Below are positions 15,595 through 24,295 of a stretch of 64,000 bases of DNA, in pieces. Made by a program: the position numbers and the translations under genes. A model generated the notes under the pieces. The model was not told the DNA's origin, made no database searches, and worked only from the letters and a program-made list of their open reading frames with translations. Every line of letters starts with the position of its first letter. Position 1 is the first letter of the stretch. The stretch is from Aquimarina sp. AU58 (lineage in GTDB: Bacteria; Bacteroidota; Bacteroidia; Flavobacteriales; Flavobacteriaceae), in the NCBI RefSeq assembly GCF_900312745.1, contig NZ_OMPD01000014.1, positions 124,001 to 188,000 on the forward strand. Reading direction: 5' to 3'.

Positions 15595-17352
15595 TTATGT
15601 TCCTATATAAACGCCCCAAACTTTATTAAAATTCAGTTTTTCCAAATCAGAATTAGTAATGAAAAATGATAGATCTCCGTCATCATCATTCCATTCAAAA
15701 AGTAAGTTTTGATCTTGGGCCATTTTCATTTTTTCCTCAAATGCTTCATGACTATCAATATCAACATCATAATTCATTTTATATTCCTTTGGGTCACCTT
15801 CAATACTAACGGGGTAAGCCAAAATTCCCCTACTATCAAACCCATAGTTCTCATTTTCAAAAATAGGGTGACTAAAATAAACATCAAAATTCTCGTTTAC
15901 AGGTAGTTTCAGTAATTCCATCTTTTGCTCTAATAATTGTAATTCCAGGCTATTTCTGCTATCTGGCAACGAAATTTGATATTGAAACTTGATTTTTTGT
16001 GTATCTATTGTTTTGCTACTTGGTATTTTGATGTCTATTTTTTCATTATTCTTAGTTTCTTTTTGATAGACGACTTTCACTGGACAAATTTCAGTGTCTT
16101 TACCAGTTTCAAAGTATTCTGTATCTGCAAAAAAGTATAGGATGCCTTTAGCAGGTAGTTTTTTTTGTGGGGCTAATGTATTTAGTTCTTCAAGATTTAC
16201 CTGCCCCAAGAAAAGCATAGGTACTCCTTGTTGAATAGGCCATTCTATATATGAAAGGAAATCAGGTGATCCTCCATATTTGGACTCAAATACCAACGGT
16301 TTTTTCTTTAAAGTCTTTATTCTTGATGAAACAACTACCAAGCGCTCTATATCAAAAAGAATATCTGGATTAAAATCTTCATTGCGGAAATATTGGATGG
16401 CTATAGCTTGCTTTTTTTCTTGCTGATTGAGGCCTTTCGTGGTAATCTTAGTGCTCTTTTTTTTTTGGCCTTTTTTAGTACTTGTACTGTATTGTTGGAG
16501 ATCTACCAGTATACATCCGTCTTCACTATTTCCACCACCTATCATTAATTCGCCGTCGGCTGTGGCACATATTGTTTTAAAATAAAACTTTCTACTAACT
16601 TTCAGTGGTAATTTCTTCCATTTTTTAAGGTCTGTTGTATAGTGGATAGCAGATAGATCTATGATTGCATACAGGGTTTCATCAATAAGGCATACATCAG
16701 TCACATTCTTATTCTCGTTTATACTTAGTCCTTGAGGTATAAAATTTTTATTGTTGAAAGTGATAAGCCCTCCATCAATAAGTTGAATATGGGAACTTGT
16801 CCTTTGTGTAGAATAAAGTTTTTGTGGAATTTCAGCATTATTGGAAAAATAATGCAACTCTTCCCACGTCAAACCATCATCCTGGCTAATAATGGCTATT
16901 TCTTGAGCATTAATTGAAATTAAGGCATTATTATCTTCAATAATTCTACTCACTATATACCATGCCGTGTCTGGCGTTTCCGATTTCATAAATGTCTGTC
17001 CATTGTCAACCGACCTATATATCTTTCCGTATTTTGTACCTACCAATAATGTGCCTAGAGATGTTTTTTTTATGGCACAAACATCTTCATCTATTGGCAC
17101 TATTAACTTCTGCCAAGTTTCTCCAAATTGCGAGTGGTAAATTTGTCCATTTACTGCCCCTACAAATATTTCACCTGTATCGGTGGTGGTTATTGTTTGT
17201 CCTTTAGCCTTAGCAGCCATTCGCTTCCATTTCTGACCATTCCAGGAGTATACGCCTTTGAATGTAGCTGTTAGTAGTTGATTTTTCCATTCTCTAATTT
17301 GGTGTATTCCCGATCCTGAAGGCGATTCTAATTTTAAAATACCATCTTTCAT
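15595..17352 (-). CDS. Beta-propeller (sialidase/sortilin-like repeats) fused to DUF1963/YwqG-like domain
   Basis: 585 residues, ATG at 17352. The first 300 residues are propeller repeats with Asp-box-like strands: YSWNGQKWKRMA, IYHSQFGETWQKL, IYRSVDNGQTFMKS, SQDDGLTWEEL. A lysine/threonine-rich linker follows at about 300-315. The C-terminal half has the DUF1963 pattern ESKYGGSPDFLSYIEWP, then GVPMLFLGQVNLEEL and GILYFFADTE. There is no signal peptide, so it is probably cytosolic. Unit ends match over nine bases (15466 and 17460). The fusion is unusual; function unknown. Confidence 0.75.
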   Translation of the reverse strand: MKDGILKLESPSGSGIHQIREWKNQLLTATFKGVYSWNGQKWKRMAAKAKGQTITTTDTGEIFVGAVNGQIYHSQFGETWQKLIVPIDEDVCAIKKTSLGTLLVGTKYGKIYRSVDNGQTFMKSETPDTAWYIVSRIIEDNNALISINAQEIAIISQDDGLTWEELHYFSNNAEIPQKLYSTQRTSSHIQLIDGGLITFNNKNFIPQGLSINENKNVTDVCLIDETLYAIIDLSAIHYTTDLKKWKKLPLKVSRKFYFKTICATADGELMIGGGNSEDGCILVDLQQYSTSTKKGQKKKSTKITTKGLNQQEKKQAIAIQYFRNEDFNPDILFDIERLVVVSSRIKTLKKKPLVFESKYGGSPDFLSYIEWPIQQGVPMLFLGQVNLEELNTLAPQKKLPAKGILYFFADTEYFETGKDTEICPVKVVYQKETKNNEKIDIKIPSSKTIDTQKIKFQYQISLPDSRNSLELQLLEQKMELLKLPVNENFDVYFSHPIFENENYGFDSRGILAYPVSIEGDPKEYKMNYDVDIDSHEAFEEKMKMAQDQNLLFEWNDDDGDLSFFITNSDLEKLNFNKVWGVYIGT

Positions 17353-17459
17353 TTTTTTCTATATAATTATTATTATCTGCTCTCACGCACTTATAAACAT
17401 TTTTATTAAAACTTTTGGAATCTGAAAATATTTTTTGAATCATAGGTTTTATGCAGCTT

Positions 17460-17690
17460 GCAGGTAACAACGGAATAAAGAATATATATCCTTTATATCA
17501 TATCTATGCTTATTTTTAAATTTAATCTTGTATCAAACTCTTATATTGAGTATAAAAACTTTCTAAGGCGTTACTTATTTTTTAAGATACTATTAAAAAT
17601 AGATAGTGATGGGTATCTATTTGGGTTATCTAAACAGTAATGCCACTAGCAATACGCTAGCGGGAGCGGGGACTTTGATGAAAAGCATAT
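17460..17690. repeat. Family B repeat (B5)
   Basis: GCAGGTAAC, then GGAATAAAGAATATATATCC, then AAATTTAATCTTGTATC, ATAGATAGTGATGGG and CCACTAGCAATACGCTAG. It is near-identical to B6 at 18348-18570 over about 190 bases, so these two copies are the youngest pair. It occupies the gene-free stretch 17353-17742. Confidence 0.85.
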
Positions 17691-17742
17691 CAGTTCAGTA
17701 ATTATTAACTCTATATTATAGACCTTATTAAACTATTGTAAT

Positions 17743-18225
17743 TTATTTTTTTTCATCAATTATCATCTCAATTAAAGATGATTTATGGCCAAATCTATCT
17801 GATAGAATTAAGACATTATAACTCGCTAAGTCAATAGAAAAACTACCCTTCGATTCTAGCTCAGAACTAGAAACCCAGAAATTTTTCACAACATTTTCTG
17901 CCTTCATAACATTTTCTACTTTCACTTTTAAAGCATATTGTACATCACTAAAATAATTCCTGTTGGGATCTTCAGGAGGTGCATCGTATCCCCATTCATG
18001 TATATAATCAGTAATTTCTATTTCTATTAAATCATCTTTATTGCTAATTGTTAAAATTTCATCACTCGACAGTGTTAATGCTTTTCCAAATTTCGCTTGT
18101 TCTATGATTAGATATTTGTTATTGTTTTGTAACCCCTCTTTTGATTGGGATTTTTTCATAAATTCTTGTGAACTAATACTATATGATATAAAAAAGACTA
18201 TTGGAAATATTACTGTTTTTTTCAT
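17743..18225 (-). CDS. Hypothetical secreted protein
   Basis: 160 residues, ATG at 18225. The signal peptide is MKKTVIFPIVFFISYSISS with likely cleavage after SSQ. The mature part has GWDAPPEDPNRNYF-like loop residues (HEWGYDAPPEDPNRN) and an ALKVKVENVMKAENVVKNFWV strand-turn-strand, with no cysteines. It lies between near-identical repeats B5 and B6. I recognise no family. Confidence 0.65.
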   Translation of the reverse strand: MKKTVIFPIVFFISYSISSQEFMKKSQSKEGLQNNNKYLIIEQAKFGKALTLSSDEILTISNKDDLIEIEITDYIHEWGYDAPPEDPNRNYFSDVQYALKVKVENVMKAENVVKNFWVSSSELESKGSFSIDLASYNVLILSDRFGHKSSLIEMIIDEKK

Positions 18226-18347
18226 TATTATATTTTATAGTGGCTGACTTTTAAAACAAAGGTAAGTACGGAATAATATTTACATCATACTGTTTTCTGT
18301 GAAAATATTTTTATGGCGTACAATGTAGAAGTGATATGTAATTACCA

Positions 18348-18570
18348 AAAACAATGATATAAAGGATATATATCCTTTATATCACATCTATGCTTATTTT
18401 TAAATTTAATCTTGTATCAAACTCTTATATTGAGTATAAAAACTTTCTAAGGCGTTCTTAATTTTTAAGATACTATTAAAAATAGATAGTGATGAGGTGT
18501 CTGTTTTGATTATCTAAACAGTAAAGCCACTAGCGAGACGGGAGCGGGGTTTTGATAAATATTATAGACA
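18348..18570. repeat. Family B repeat (B6)
   Basis: AACAATGATATAAAGGATAT begins a perfect ATAAAGGATATATATCCTTTAT palindrome. The rest follows B5, ending CCACTAGCGAGACGGGAGCG. Its last 130 bases also match the end of B3 ahead of the duplicated gene. It fills the gene-free stretch 18226-18578. Confidence 0.85.
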
Positions 18571-18578
18571 ATTGACTT

Positions 18579-19070
18579 TTAGTCCAAAATGACCTTTTTT
18601 TCAATAGTATACATTTTTAATAAATCAACAAATCCGTTTTTTATTTTATTCACTTCAGACTGCGGTGTATCTTTTTCTAGAAAAATTGTTATACCAGATG
18701 CGGTTTCTCCATCGAAATGTTCTTCAGTTTTTATGTTAATCTTTTTAGTCTCTATAGAATTATTGGGGAAAAATATTTGAATGTATTTACTATCAGCTTT
18801 TTGCTTGACTGTTATTTCTAAATACTCTTTTGCGGTCAAATAATATGCTGTTGAACAAAGTTTAAAAGCTGTACAGAATTGTATAAATTTAATCGTTTTG
18901 TTATGATTAAAGTCAACCTCTTCAAGCAGATAGTTATAATTTTTTTCGCTATCATAAAGTTTATGCATATCTATTTTTTCACCCAAAGATAGAAGCGCTT
19001 CTGCTTTAGTTTGACTTGAACATTTTGTGTAGATAGATAATAAAAATAATGCAACAAATAAATTTTTCAT
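18579..19070 (-). CDS. Small secreted or lipoprotein-like protein, copy 2 of the duplicated cassette
   Basis: 163 residues from the ATG at 19070. A longer frame to 19151 adds residues without a better start, and the aligned copy at 6424-6915 begins at the same Met. It has the same signal region (MKNLFVALFLLSIYTKCSSQ) and the same fold. About twelve substitutions are scattered, including K159V-type changes near the end, with no frameshift, so both copies look functional. Upstream identity continues for about 30 bases, to TTTACAAC at 19106. Confidence 0.7.
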   Translation of the reverse strand: MKNLFVALFLLSIYTKCSSQTKAEALLSLGEKIDMHKLYDSEKNYNYLLEEVDFNHNKTIKFIQFCTAFKLCSTAYYLTAKEYLEITVKQKADSKYIQIFFPNNSIETKKINIKTEEHFDGETASGITIFLEKDTPQSEVNKIKNGFVDLLKMYTIEKKVILD

Positions 19071-19100
19071 AATTAGATAATGTTTTTTTGAGTTATGGTT

Positions 19101-19219
19101 TACAACCTCCCAACTAAATGAGTATGTTCTGTAGCTACTAGAAGTAATCATGTTAGTGATTTACAATGCCCTTCTAAACGACTCAATTCGCATATTCATT
19201 TTAGTGCTTTGTTAGCTAC
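19101..19219. repeat. attC-like palindrome (family A)
   Basis: TACAAC, then CTAAATGAGTATG pairs with CATATTCATTTTAG. The right terminus GTTAGCTAC (19211-19219) is the exact reverse complement of GTAGCTAAC (21527-21535) beyond the two-component genes. From 19220 to 19490 there is no complete gene. A minus-strand tail ending ...ENLMNKLKK-stop at about 19225 and a GCCAGTGCTTAGCGCTGGC hairpin near 19300-19318 look like debris. Confidence 0.65.
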
Positions 19220-19490
19220 TTTTTTAGTTTATTCATTAGATTCTCTCCTTGTTCTTGTAGCATCAAAAACACAAATCCCTCTTCACAAACCGTTTTTGGG
19301 CCAGTGCTTAGCGCTGGCAGAATATGATAGTATTAAAAAAGTAAGAATGAGGATTGTTTTTAATTTCTTTATGTTTAATATTTTATACAGCAAAATTACC
19401 TCTTATATGTAATTGATAAAATAGGTAATCGTACTGATTTTATATCCGTAGGATTACAGAAAAGCCAAAGGAGAAGAAGGTTGAACGCTA

Positions 19491-20141
19491 CTAAAAATCT
19501 GAGGTAAACCCGTTTCTTATACCATATTTAATAAGGCCTACAATGGTTTTTACTTTTGTTTTTCGAAGAATATTTTGACGGTGTGTATCAACTGTTCGCC
19601 TTCCTATAAAAAGTTTGTCTGCAATTTCTTGACTACTATATTCTTGGCAAATTAATTCGAGAACTTTTACTTCCCTATCTGTTAGTTCATTTGTTTCGGC
19701 TTCAATTTTCCGTTCTTTTTTAACCTTGTTCACCATAATAGACAAGACTTCTTTGCTGTAATAAGTGCCATTGTCTGTAATTCTGGTTAGTGCTTCAATG
19801 AGCTCTTGTTTTCCTGTATTTTTGAGGATATAGCCATCGGCTTCACTCATCATTATTTCGCTAACAACTTCTTTGTCGTTATGCATCGATAGCACAAGTA
19901 CTTTTAAGTTAGAGTAAGTAGATTTTATTGTTTTAATAAGTTCTATACCACTCATTCCTGGCATACTAATATCGGTAATAACAATATCAACGGTATCTTT
20001 TTCGAGCTGCTCTAATGCATCTTCGGCACAAAGGTATTCTGATACAATTTGTAAGTATTCCTCTTTTCGAAGTAATGATTTAATTCCATCAATAAACATT
20101 TGATGGTCGTCTATAATCATTATTTTTACGGGTGTTTCCAT
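19491..20141 (-). CDS. NarL/FixJ-type response regulator
   Basis: 216 residues, ATG at 20141. The receiver domain (1-125) has acidic D11-D12, phospho-acceptor D56 in DIVITDISMPGMSG, a Thr/Ser switch in VLVLSMHND and a K in ILKNTGK. The C-terminal LuxR-type HTH is LTDREVKVLELICQEYSSQEIADKLFIGRRTVDTHRQNIL (cited as start LTDREV, helix EIADKLF, recognition RRTVDTHR). It is two bases downstream of its kinase, so the pair is one transcription unit and one cassette-like unit. Confidence 0.93.
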   Translation of the reverse strand: METPVKIMIIDDHQMFIDGIKSLLRKEEYLQIVSEYLCAEDALEQLEKDTVDIVITDISMPGMSGIELIKTIKSTYSNLKVLVLSMHNDKEVVSEIMMSEADGYILKNTGKQELIEALTRITDNGTYYSKEVLSIMVNKVKKERKIEAETNELTDREVKVLELICQEYSSQEIADKLFIGRRTVDTHRQNILRKTKVKTIVGLIKYGIRNGFTSDF

Positions 20142-20143
20142 AT

Positions 20144-21502
20144 TTAAAGAATTACGTCAATTCGGATATCTGTTCCTTTTCCCTCGGTAGAAATAACATC
20201 AACTTCACCATTTATCATGGATATTCTAGAAAAAACATTTTGCCAGCCAATGCCTTTACTTTGGTGAATGGTACTTATATCAAATCCTTTTCCATTATCC
20301 GAAATTAAAAGGTGTGCCTTATTGTTTATTCGATTCAATGTTACAGTAATTTTATCTGCTTTGGCATATTTAATCATGTTGTTTAGAACTTCTTGAACAA
20401 CTCTGTATAATGCAATTTCTTTACTTTCCTCTAATCGGTTATCCATTCCTTTGTGGCTAAAATTAACATGAAGTGCTTTAGACTCATTTATTGTATTGGC
20501 AAATGATTCAATGGCAGAAACCAATCCGTATTCCATAAGTGCGGCTGGCATCATATTGTGTGAAATAGTGCGTACTTCATTTACAGCCTCATCTATCAAG
20601 TTCATTGAATTTTGAACTAATATCTTATCCTCTTCATTTACTTCGTCTTCTAACCCTGCAATGTTTAATTTTGCTGTAGAAAGCAACTGGCCTAAGCCAT
20701 CGTGAAGGTCTTTTGCAATACGAGAACGCTCTTTCTCCTCTGCCTCAAACACAGCTCTATAGTGTACAGTTTCTTCGTCACGTTTTGATTTGGCCTCTTT
20801 TACTCGAGTATTAAGATAATAAATCAACCCTAGTAATATCAATAGTCCTAAACTTAATCCACCCCAAAGCACTAAGTTTTTGTTAGCAGCTCTTTCTTCT
20901 AACAGTTTTAAGTCTTTAATCACATTTTCTTTTTGCAATTCTGCATTTTTACGTTCTTCACTTAGTTTTTCATTCAAGATTCGTTGTGTTTCATATGTAG
21001 TATGTTTTTCTGCAATTGCCATTTTCATATCATTTTTGAAGATGGTGTCTTTTAGATTCGTTTGGATTTTATAATATGAAGCCGCCTTTTTGAAATTCTT
21101 TACTCTTTCGTTGTTAGTGGCTAATTTTCCTGCCAATTCCATCTGGTGATAGAGAGAACCAATTTCTGTTGCAATTTCATAGGCGCCTTTAAACAATTCG
21201 TTAGCTTTTTGATGCTGCTCTAACTGGGTATAAGCTATTCCTTGGTTGGTCATTATTATCATTAGCTGTTGCTTGTTATTAGTAGAAGAGGCTAGTGTAT
21301 AAGCAGAATCGAGCATCACTAAAGCTTCATGGTATTTTTCCTGGGACTCATGCTGTAAAGCTATTTCGTTAAGAGTATTTGTTTTAATAGTGTTGTAGGG
21401 CGTTTCCTTAACTGCTTTTAAGCTGTCAATTATACTTTTGTTTTGTCCAAATGCAGAATTGAACAGTAGTAAAAGTGAAAGGAAGAATAACCAATTTTTC
21501 AT
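20144..21502 (-). CDS. TPR-containing sensor histidine kinase (HisKA_3)
   Basis: 452 residues, ATG at 21502. Signal peptide to about residue 19, then periplasmic TPR-like helices (about 40-165) and a coiled coil (170-208). A single membrane helix follows (210-230). The HisKA_3 box is ERSRIAKDLHDGLGQLL with phospho-acceptor H267. The HATPase has VVQEVLNNMIKYAKA (N box), DNGKGFD (G1) and GIGWQNVFSR. This is the common Bacteroidota TPR-kinase/NarL pair. Signal unknown. Together with the regulator it is bounded by exact nine-base unit ends (19211, 21527). Confidence 0.93.
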   Translation of the reverse strand: MKNWLFFLSLLLLFNSAFGQNKSIIDSLKAVKETPYNTIKTNTLNEIALQHESQEKYHEALVMLDSAYTLASSTNNKQQLMIIMTNQGIAYTQLEQHQKANELFKGAYEIATEIGSLYHQMELAGKLATNNERVKNFKKAASYYKIQTNLKDTIFKNDMKMAIAEKHTTYETQRILNEKLSEERKNAELQKENVIKDLKLLEERAANKNLVLWGGLSLGLLILLGLIYYLNTRVKEAKSKRDEETVHYRAVFEAEEKERSRIAKDLHDGLGQLLSTAKLNIAGLEDEVNEEDKILVQNSMNLIDEAVNEVRTISHNMMPAALMEYGLVSAIESFANTINESKALHVNFSHKGMDNRLEESKEIALYRVVQEVLNNMIKYAKADKITVTLNRINNKAHLLISDNGKGFDISTIHQSKGIGWQNVFSRISMINGEVDVISTEGKGTDIRIDVIL

Positions 21503-21526
21503 ATAAAGTGTTATACTCAGAGCATT

Positions 21527-21730
21527 GTAGCTAACAACAAAATAAAGAATATATATCCTTATATTTTCTATGTATGGTTATTTTTTAACATGCTGTTGTA
21601 TAATGATACTCTTTTAAAAATAGATAGTGATGGTTAGCTATTTGGATTATTTAAATAGTAATGCCACTAGCGAGACGCTAGCATATTTGTTCTATATATA
21701 ATTTTTATATCATACATCTTGTTAGCTGTA
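21527..21730. repeat. Family B repeat (B7) with matched core-like ends
   Basis: GTAGCTAAC, AAAATAAAGAATATATATCC, TTTTTAACATGCTGTTGTAT, ATAGATAGTGATGG, CCACTAGCGAGACGCTAGC, then GTTAGCTGTA (21721-21730). The right end is the exact reverse complement of TACAGCTAAC at 22187-22196. Confidence 0.8.
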
Positions 21731-21734
21731 TTTT

Positions 21735-22178
21735 TTATTTTAATTCTTCATATTCAGTTATTGGAAACTCATGTTCAATCCATTTCTCCTTATATAACTC
21801 AGGTCCAATTTCATCATGGATTTTTATTAATACATTTCGTACTTGATTAACATATGAGGAAACAGTTGTTTCTCCAGTCATTATTACTTCATAATCGTTT
21901 TCGCTGATCATGTTCCAACTCGCCCAATCTTTGTACCATCTCAATTCAAAATTCAACTTAGTTTCTTGTGACCGTTTCAAAAGCAATTTAATTTCGCCAG
22001 GTTCTTCCATAAAAATTACAGACTCATCGGTTTTGCGCTTTATTTTAATAGCAGAAGCTGCAAGTTCCTTCAAACTATCATGTAAGTAAGAAACACCAAA
22101 TCTTTCTTGAGTTGTCCCATTCCCTATAGTGACAGTTGCCCATCCAGCATTTTCTAATTTGTATTTAATACTAATCAT
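21735..22178 (-). CDS. Hypothetical cytosolic protein
   Basis: 147 residues, ATG at 22178. It has no signal or membrane segment. It opens with beta strands (GWATVTIGNGTTQERFGVSY), then a helix with SLKELAASAIKIKRK, FELRWYKDW and a C-terminal helix VNQVRNVLIKIHDEIG. Size and style fit the many small immunity-like or house-cleaning cargo proteins in variable regions, but I do not recognise a family. Exact ten-base unit ends (21721, 22187). Confidence 0.65.
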   Translation of the reverse strand: MISIKYKLENAGWATVTIGNGTTQERFGVSYLHDSLKELAASAIKIKRKTDESVIFMEEPGEIKLLLKRSQETKLNFELRWYKDWASWNMISENDYEVIMTGETTVSSYVNQVRNVLIKIHDEIGPELYKEKWIEHEFPITEYEELK

Positions 22179-22186
22179 TTCTTAAT

Positions 22187-22255
22187 TACAGCTAACGTTA
22201 CGTATATGAATCGTTGTGGTTTTTACTACTATGAATTATACACCTTGTAAGCAAT
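22187..22255. repeat. Short attC-like palindrome
   Basis: TACAGCTAACGTTACGTATATGAATCG... to TATGAATTATACACCTTGTAAGCAA. The arms GTATATGAATC and CTATGAATTATAC are partly paired. Length is about 65 bases. Right end GTAAGCAAT versus GTTGCTAAC (23496) matches at seven of nine. Confidence 0.55.
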
Positions 22256-22263
22256 AGGTTTTT

Positions 22264-22743
22264 TTATATTGCGTCATATTTATTTACAACAAACTTTAAT
22301 TTCTTAATACAATCATTCAAACAGTCAGCAAATCGTGTCCTCCAAATTATTAATTCGGTGAAAGAACCATTCTGTTGAACAATTCTATAATTTCCTATTC
22401 GAAAAGTCATTTTAAATCGAAGTAACATTATTTTAATTTTAGATCCTCCTTCAATGATTTTTTCTCCATTAATAAACTCCATATAATCAAATCTATCAAT
22501 GTTTTGTGCCAAAATTTTAGTGGTTAAGTTTTTGTCAATAGAGTAGATATGTTTTGTTGTCACAATAATTTTTCTTGACCTTTTAAGTTTGATTAAAAGG
22601 ACTTCTAATTCGTTATTATCTAAGACTATATTTTCTTTAAATTGATTATTTGGATTGTCAAAAAATATTATTCCTCTACTATTTCGATAGTACTTTACCT
22701 TTTTTAAAATTTGATTCCTTATGTCTTCTTTTTTCTTTTTCAA
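22264..22743 (-). CDS. Hypothetical cytosolic protein, possibly PH-like
   Basis: 159 residues. The start appears to be TTG at 22743; an in-frame TAG lies two codons upstream and no ATG is available before residue 105. It is basic and strand-rich: SRKIIVTTKHIYSIDKNL, then ILAQNIDRFDYMEFING. That pattern resembles bacterial PH-like domains, in which strands alternate with a terminal helix. It starts 30 bases after the end of the SUFU gene and shares its unit. Low confidence in any function. Confidence 0.55.
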   Translation of the reverse strand: MKKKKEDIRNQILKKVKYYRNSRGIIFFDNPNNQFKENIVLDNNELEVLLIKLKRSRKIIVTTKHIYSIDKNLTTKILAQNIDRFDYMEFINGEKIIEGGSKIKIMLLRFKMTFRIGNYRIVQQNGSFTELIIWRTRFADCLNDCIKKLKFVVNKYDAI

Positions 22744-22773
22744 TGACTAGTTTTCTAAAAATCGTCCAACTTC

Positions 22774-23481
22774 CTATTTTAAAAATTTACTAATAAAAGA
22801 TTCTTTTTTTATTAAGTTTTTTCTTTTAGAATTTAATATCTCTTTCGAATCAGCTTCTATTATTTTGTCTAATAAGGCATTGTAGCCATTATTAATTTTA
22901 TACTCAACTTCATTTTTATAAAGAGGAAAAAAACTGTAAATATTTATAATCCTTCCGTCCTTTTTAATTTTTGTGAAATTTTCGTCAAAAGTTACTGAAG
23001 GTAAAATTACTCCACCTACAAATTCCGTATCATTTCCATAGGGTTCAAAGTCGGCGTTAGAAACTATGGAATGCCCAATTCCTATCCAGCTGTCTTCCTG
23101 ATGAGGGAATTTAGCAGTTCGTTTTAACATTGAAATTATGTAATCATTTTTTTTGTCACCGGTATAAACATTTTCAAATTCAATTCCTTTTGGAATTAAC
23201 ATCATCATTTCAGCAAATCTTAGATCTTTGGGGTTTTCGGCTTCTTGAGGAATTTTCATTTCTAAAGAACTCATTCCTGATGTAATCAAAATATCGAACT
23301 TAGAAGACTTTGCTTTTATTAAATGTACGTGTACTTTAAAGTCAAAAGTCATTATTTCATGAAAGACTTTTACTTCGGCATCAGGAAAGTGTTTTTCAAT
23401 GTGCTCATTCACCCATTCATAATGTTCGTCAAAATAATCTCTATTTTGGAAATGATCAATTATGCTTTTTATTCCGTCCAT
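22774..23481 (-). CDS. Suppressor-of-fused (SUFU) domain protein
   Basis: 235 residues, ATG at 23481. KFDILITSGMSSLEMKIP (about 81-98) and RFAEMMMLIPKGIEFEN are the SUFU-domain core strands. HSIVSNADFEPYG and an aromatic YSFFPLYKNEVEYK loop follow. In bacteria SUFU-fold proteins are predicted immunity proteins of polymorphic toxin systems (family knowledge); no cognate toxin is beside it here. It is the first gene of a two-gene unit with 22264-22743. An orphan immunity role is inference. Confidence 0.85.
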   Translation of the reverse strand: MDGIKSIIDHFQNRDYFDEHYEWVNEHIEKHFPDAEVKVFHEIMTFDFKVHVHLIKAKSSKFDILITSGMSSLEMKIPQEAENPKDLRFAEMMMLIPKGIEFENVYTGDKKNDYIISMLKRTAKFPHQEDSWIGIGHSIVSNADFEPYGNDTEFVGGVILPSVTFDENFTKIKKDGRIINIYSFFPLYKNEVEYKINNGYNALLDKIIEADSKEILNSKRKNLIKKESFISKFLK

Positions 23482-23495
23482 TTTATTTTCGGCTT

Positions 23496-23545
23496 GTTGC
23501 TAACGTATAATTATGTGTCGTAGCAAGGCAAAATGTTACCATACG
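23496..23545. repeat. Very short cassette-junction palindrome
   Basis: GTTGCTAACGTATAATTATG...AAATGTTACCATACG, about 50 bases. GTTACCA (23535) is complementary to TGGTAAC (24296). It overlaps or touches the end of the YARHG gene. Confidence 0.5.
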
Positions 23546-23546
23546 T

Positions 23547-24281
23547 TTATTTTTGTTCTAATTTTAAAATCAAACTGACATTATGTTTTTCAATATCGTT
23601 TAAAATTGGTTTGTCAGTCTTTTCTATATAGTTATACCACTCTTTTTTTGAAAAAAAGTTGTCCATTTCTCCTCTTTGCTTAAAGATATATCCATTTCTA
23701 GCGAATATTTCATTTCTCATAATTTTCAAATCGTATTTCGAATAATTTAACAAGTCGTTGTCAGTCAGTTTTACAAAACTTGTTTCAGGGTGTTGACCTT
23801 TAGGGAGTTTAATTTTATTATCCTCGTTAAATTGAATATAATGGTAGTTTTTTCCGTTTAGGTTTTCAAAAAAATAAGAAACTAAACCTTTTTGCCCTTC
23901 ATTAAGAGTTAGATATGTTGTTTTGATACATTTATATAATTTATATGAAGTTTCTCCTATTTTTATCTCACCATTTGAATATTTAATCGGCTCTCTATTA
24001 ATTTTTAATACCCATGTATTTTGTTCCCAATCACTGTATTCCGTTCGAGCAAAAAGTTTTCCATTACTGTAAATTATTTCTAGTTGTGATTCTCCTTCTG
24101 ATTCTCCAAAATGATAACTTCCTTGATAATTTATAATTTTAGGTTTTTTAATTTTCTCTATACTTGAATTTTCAATTTCATAATTTGTAACTCCAACATA
24201 AGTAATAGTATCATTAATCTGAGCATGTATTAAGTTAGAAAGAACTGCAAAAAGCAATACTAGAAAATATCTGATTCTCAT
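23547..24281 (-). CDS. YARHG domain-containing secreted protein
   Basis: 244 residues, ATG at 24281. Signal peptide MRIRYFLVLLFAVLSNLIHA with cleavage before QINDT. The YARHG domain is near the C-terminus: DLKIMRNEIFARNGYIFKQ (about 184-202) and FFSKKEWYNYIEK, where the name-giving motif is the RNEIFARNGY segment. The domain is thought to act extracellularly, possibly binding peptidoglycan. Unit ends GTTACCA and TGGTAAC (7/7). Confidence 0.85.
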   Translation of the reverse strand: MRIRYFLVLLFAVLSNLIHAQINDTITYVGVTNYEIENSSIEKIKKPKIINYQGSYHFGESEGESQLEIIYSNGKLFARTEYSDWEQNTWVLKINREPIKYSNGEIKIGETSYKLYKCIKTTYLTLNEGQKGLVSYFFENLNGKNYHYIQFNEDNKIKLPKGQHPETSFVKLTDNDLLNYSKYDLKIMRNEIFARNGYIFKQRGEMDNFFSKKEWYNYIEKTDKPILNDIEKHNVSLILKLEQK

Positions 24282-24295
24282 ATTTATTAATGTAT

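Noticed and set aside
19209..19412. 67-residue plus-strand frame beginning MLATFLVYSLDS
   Set aside because: It starts inside the attC-like element and runs over a hairpin and debris; it is opposite to the array direction and without signal or homology I recognise.
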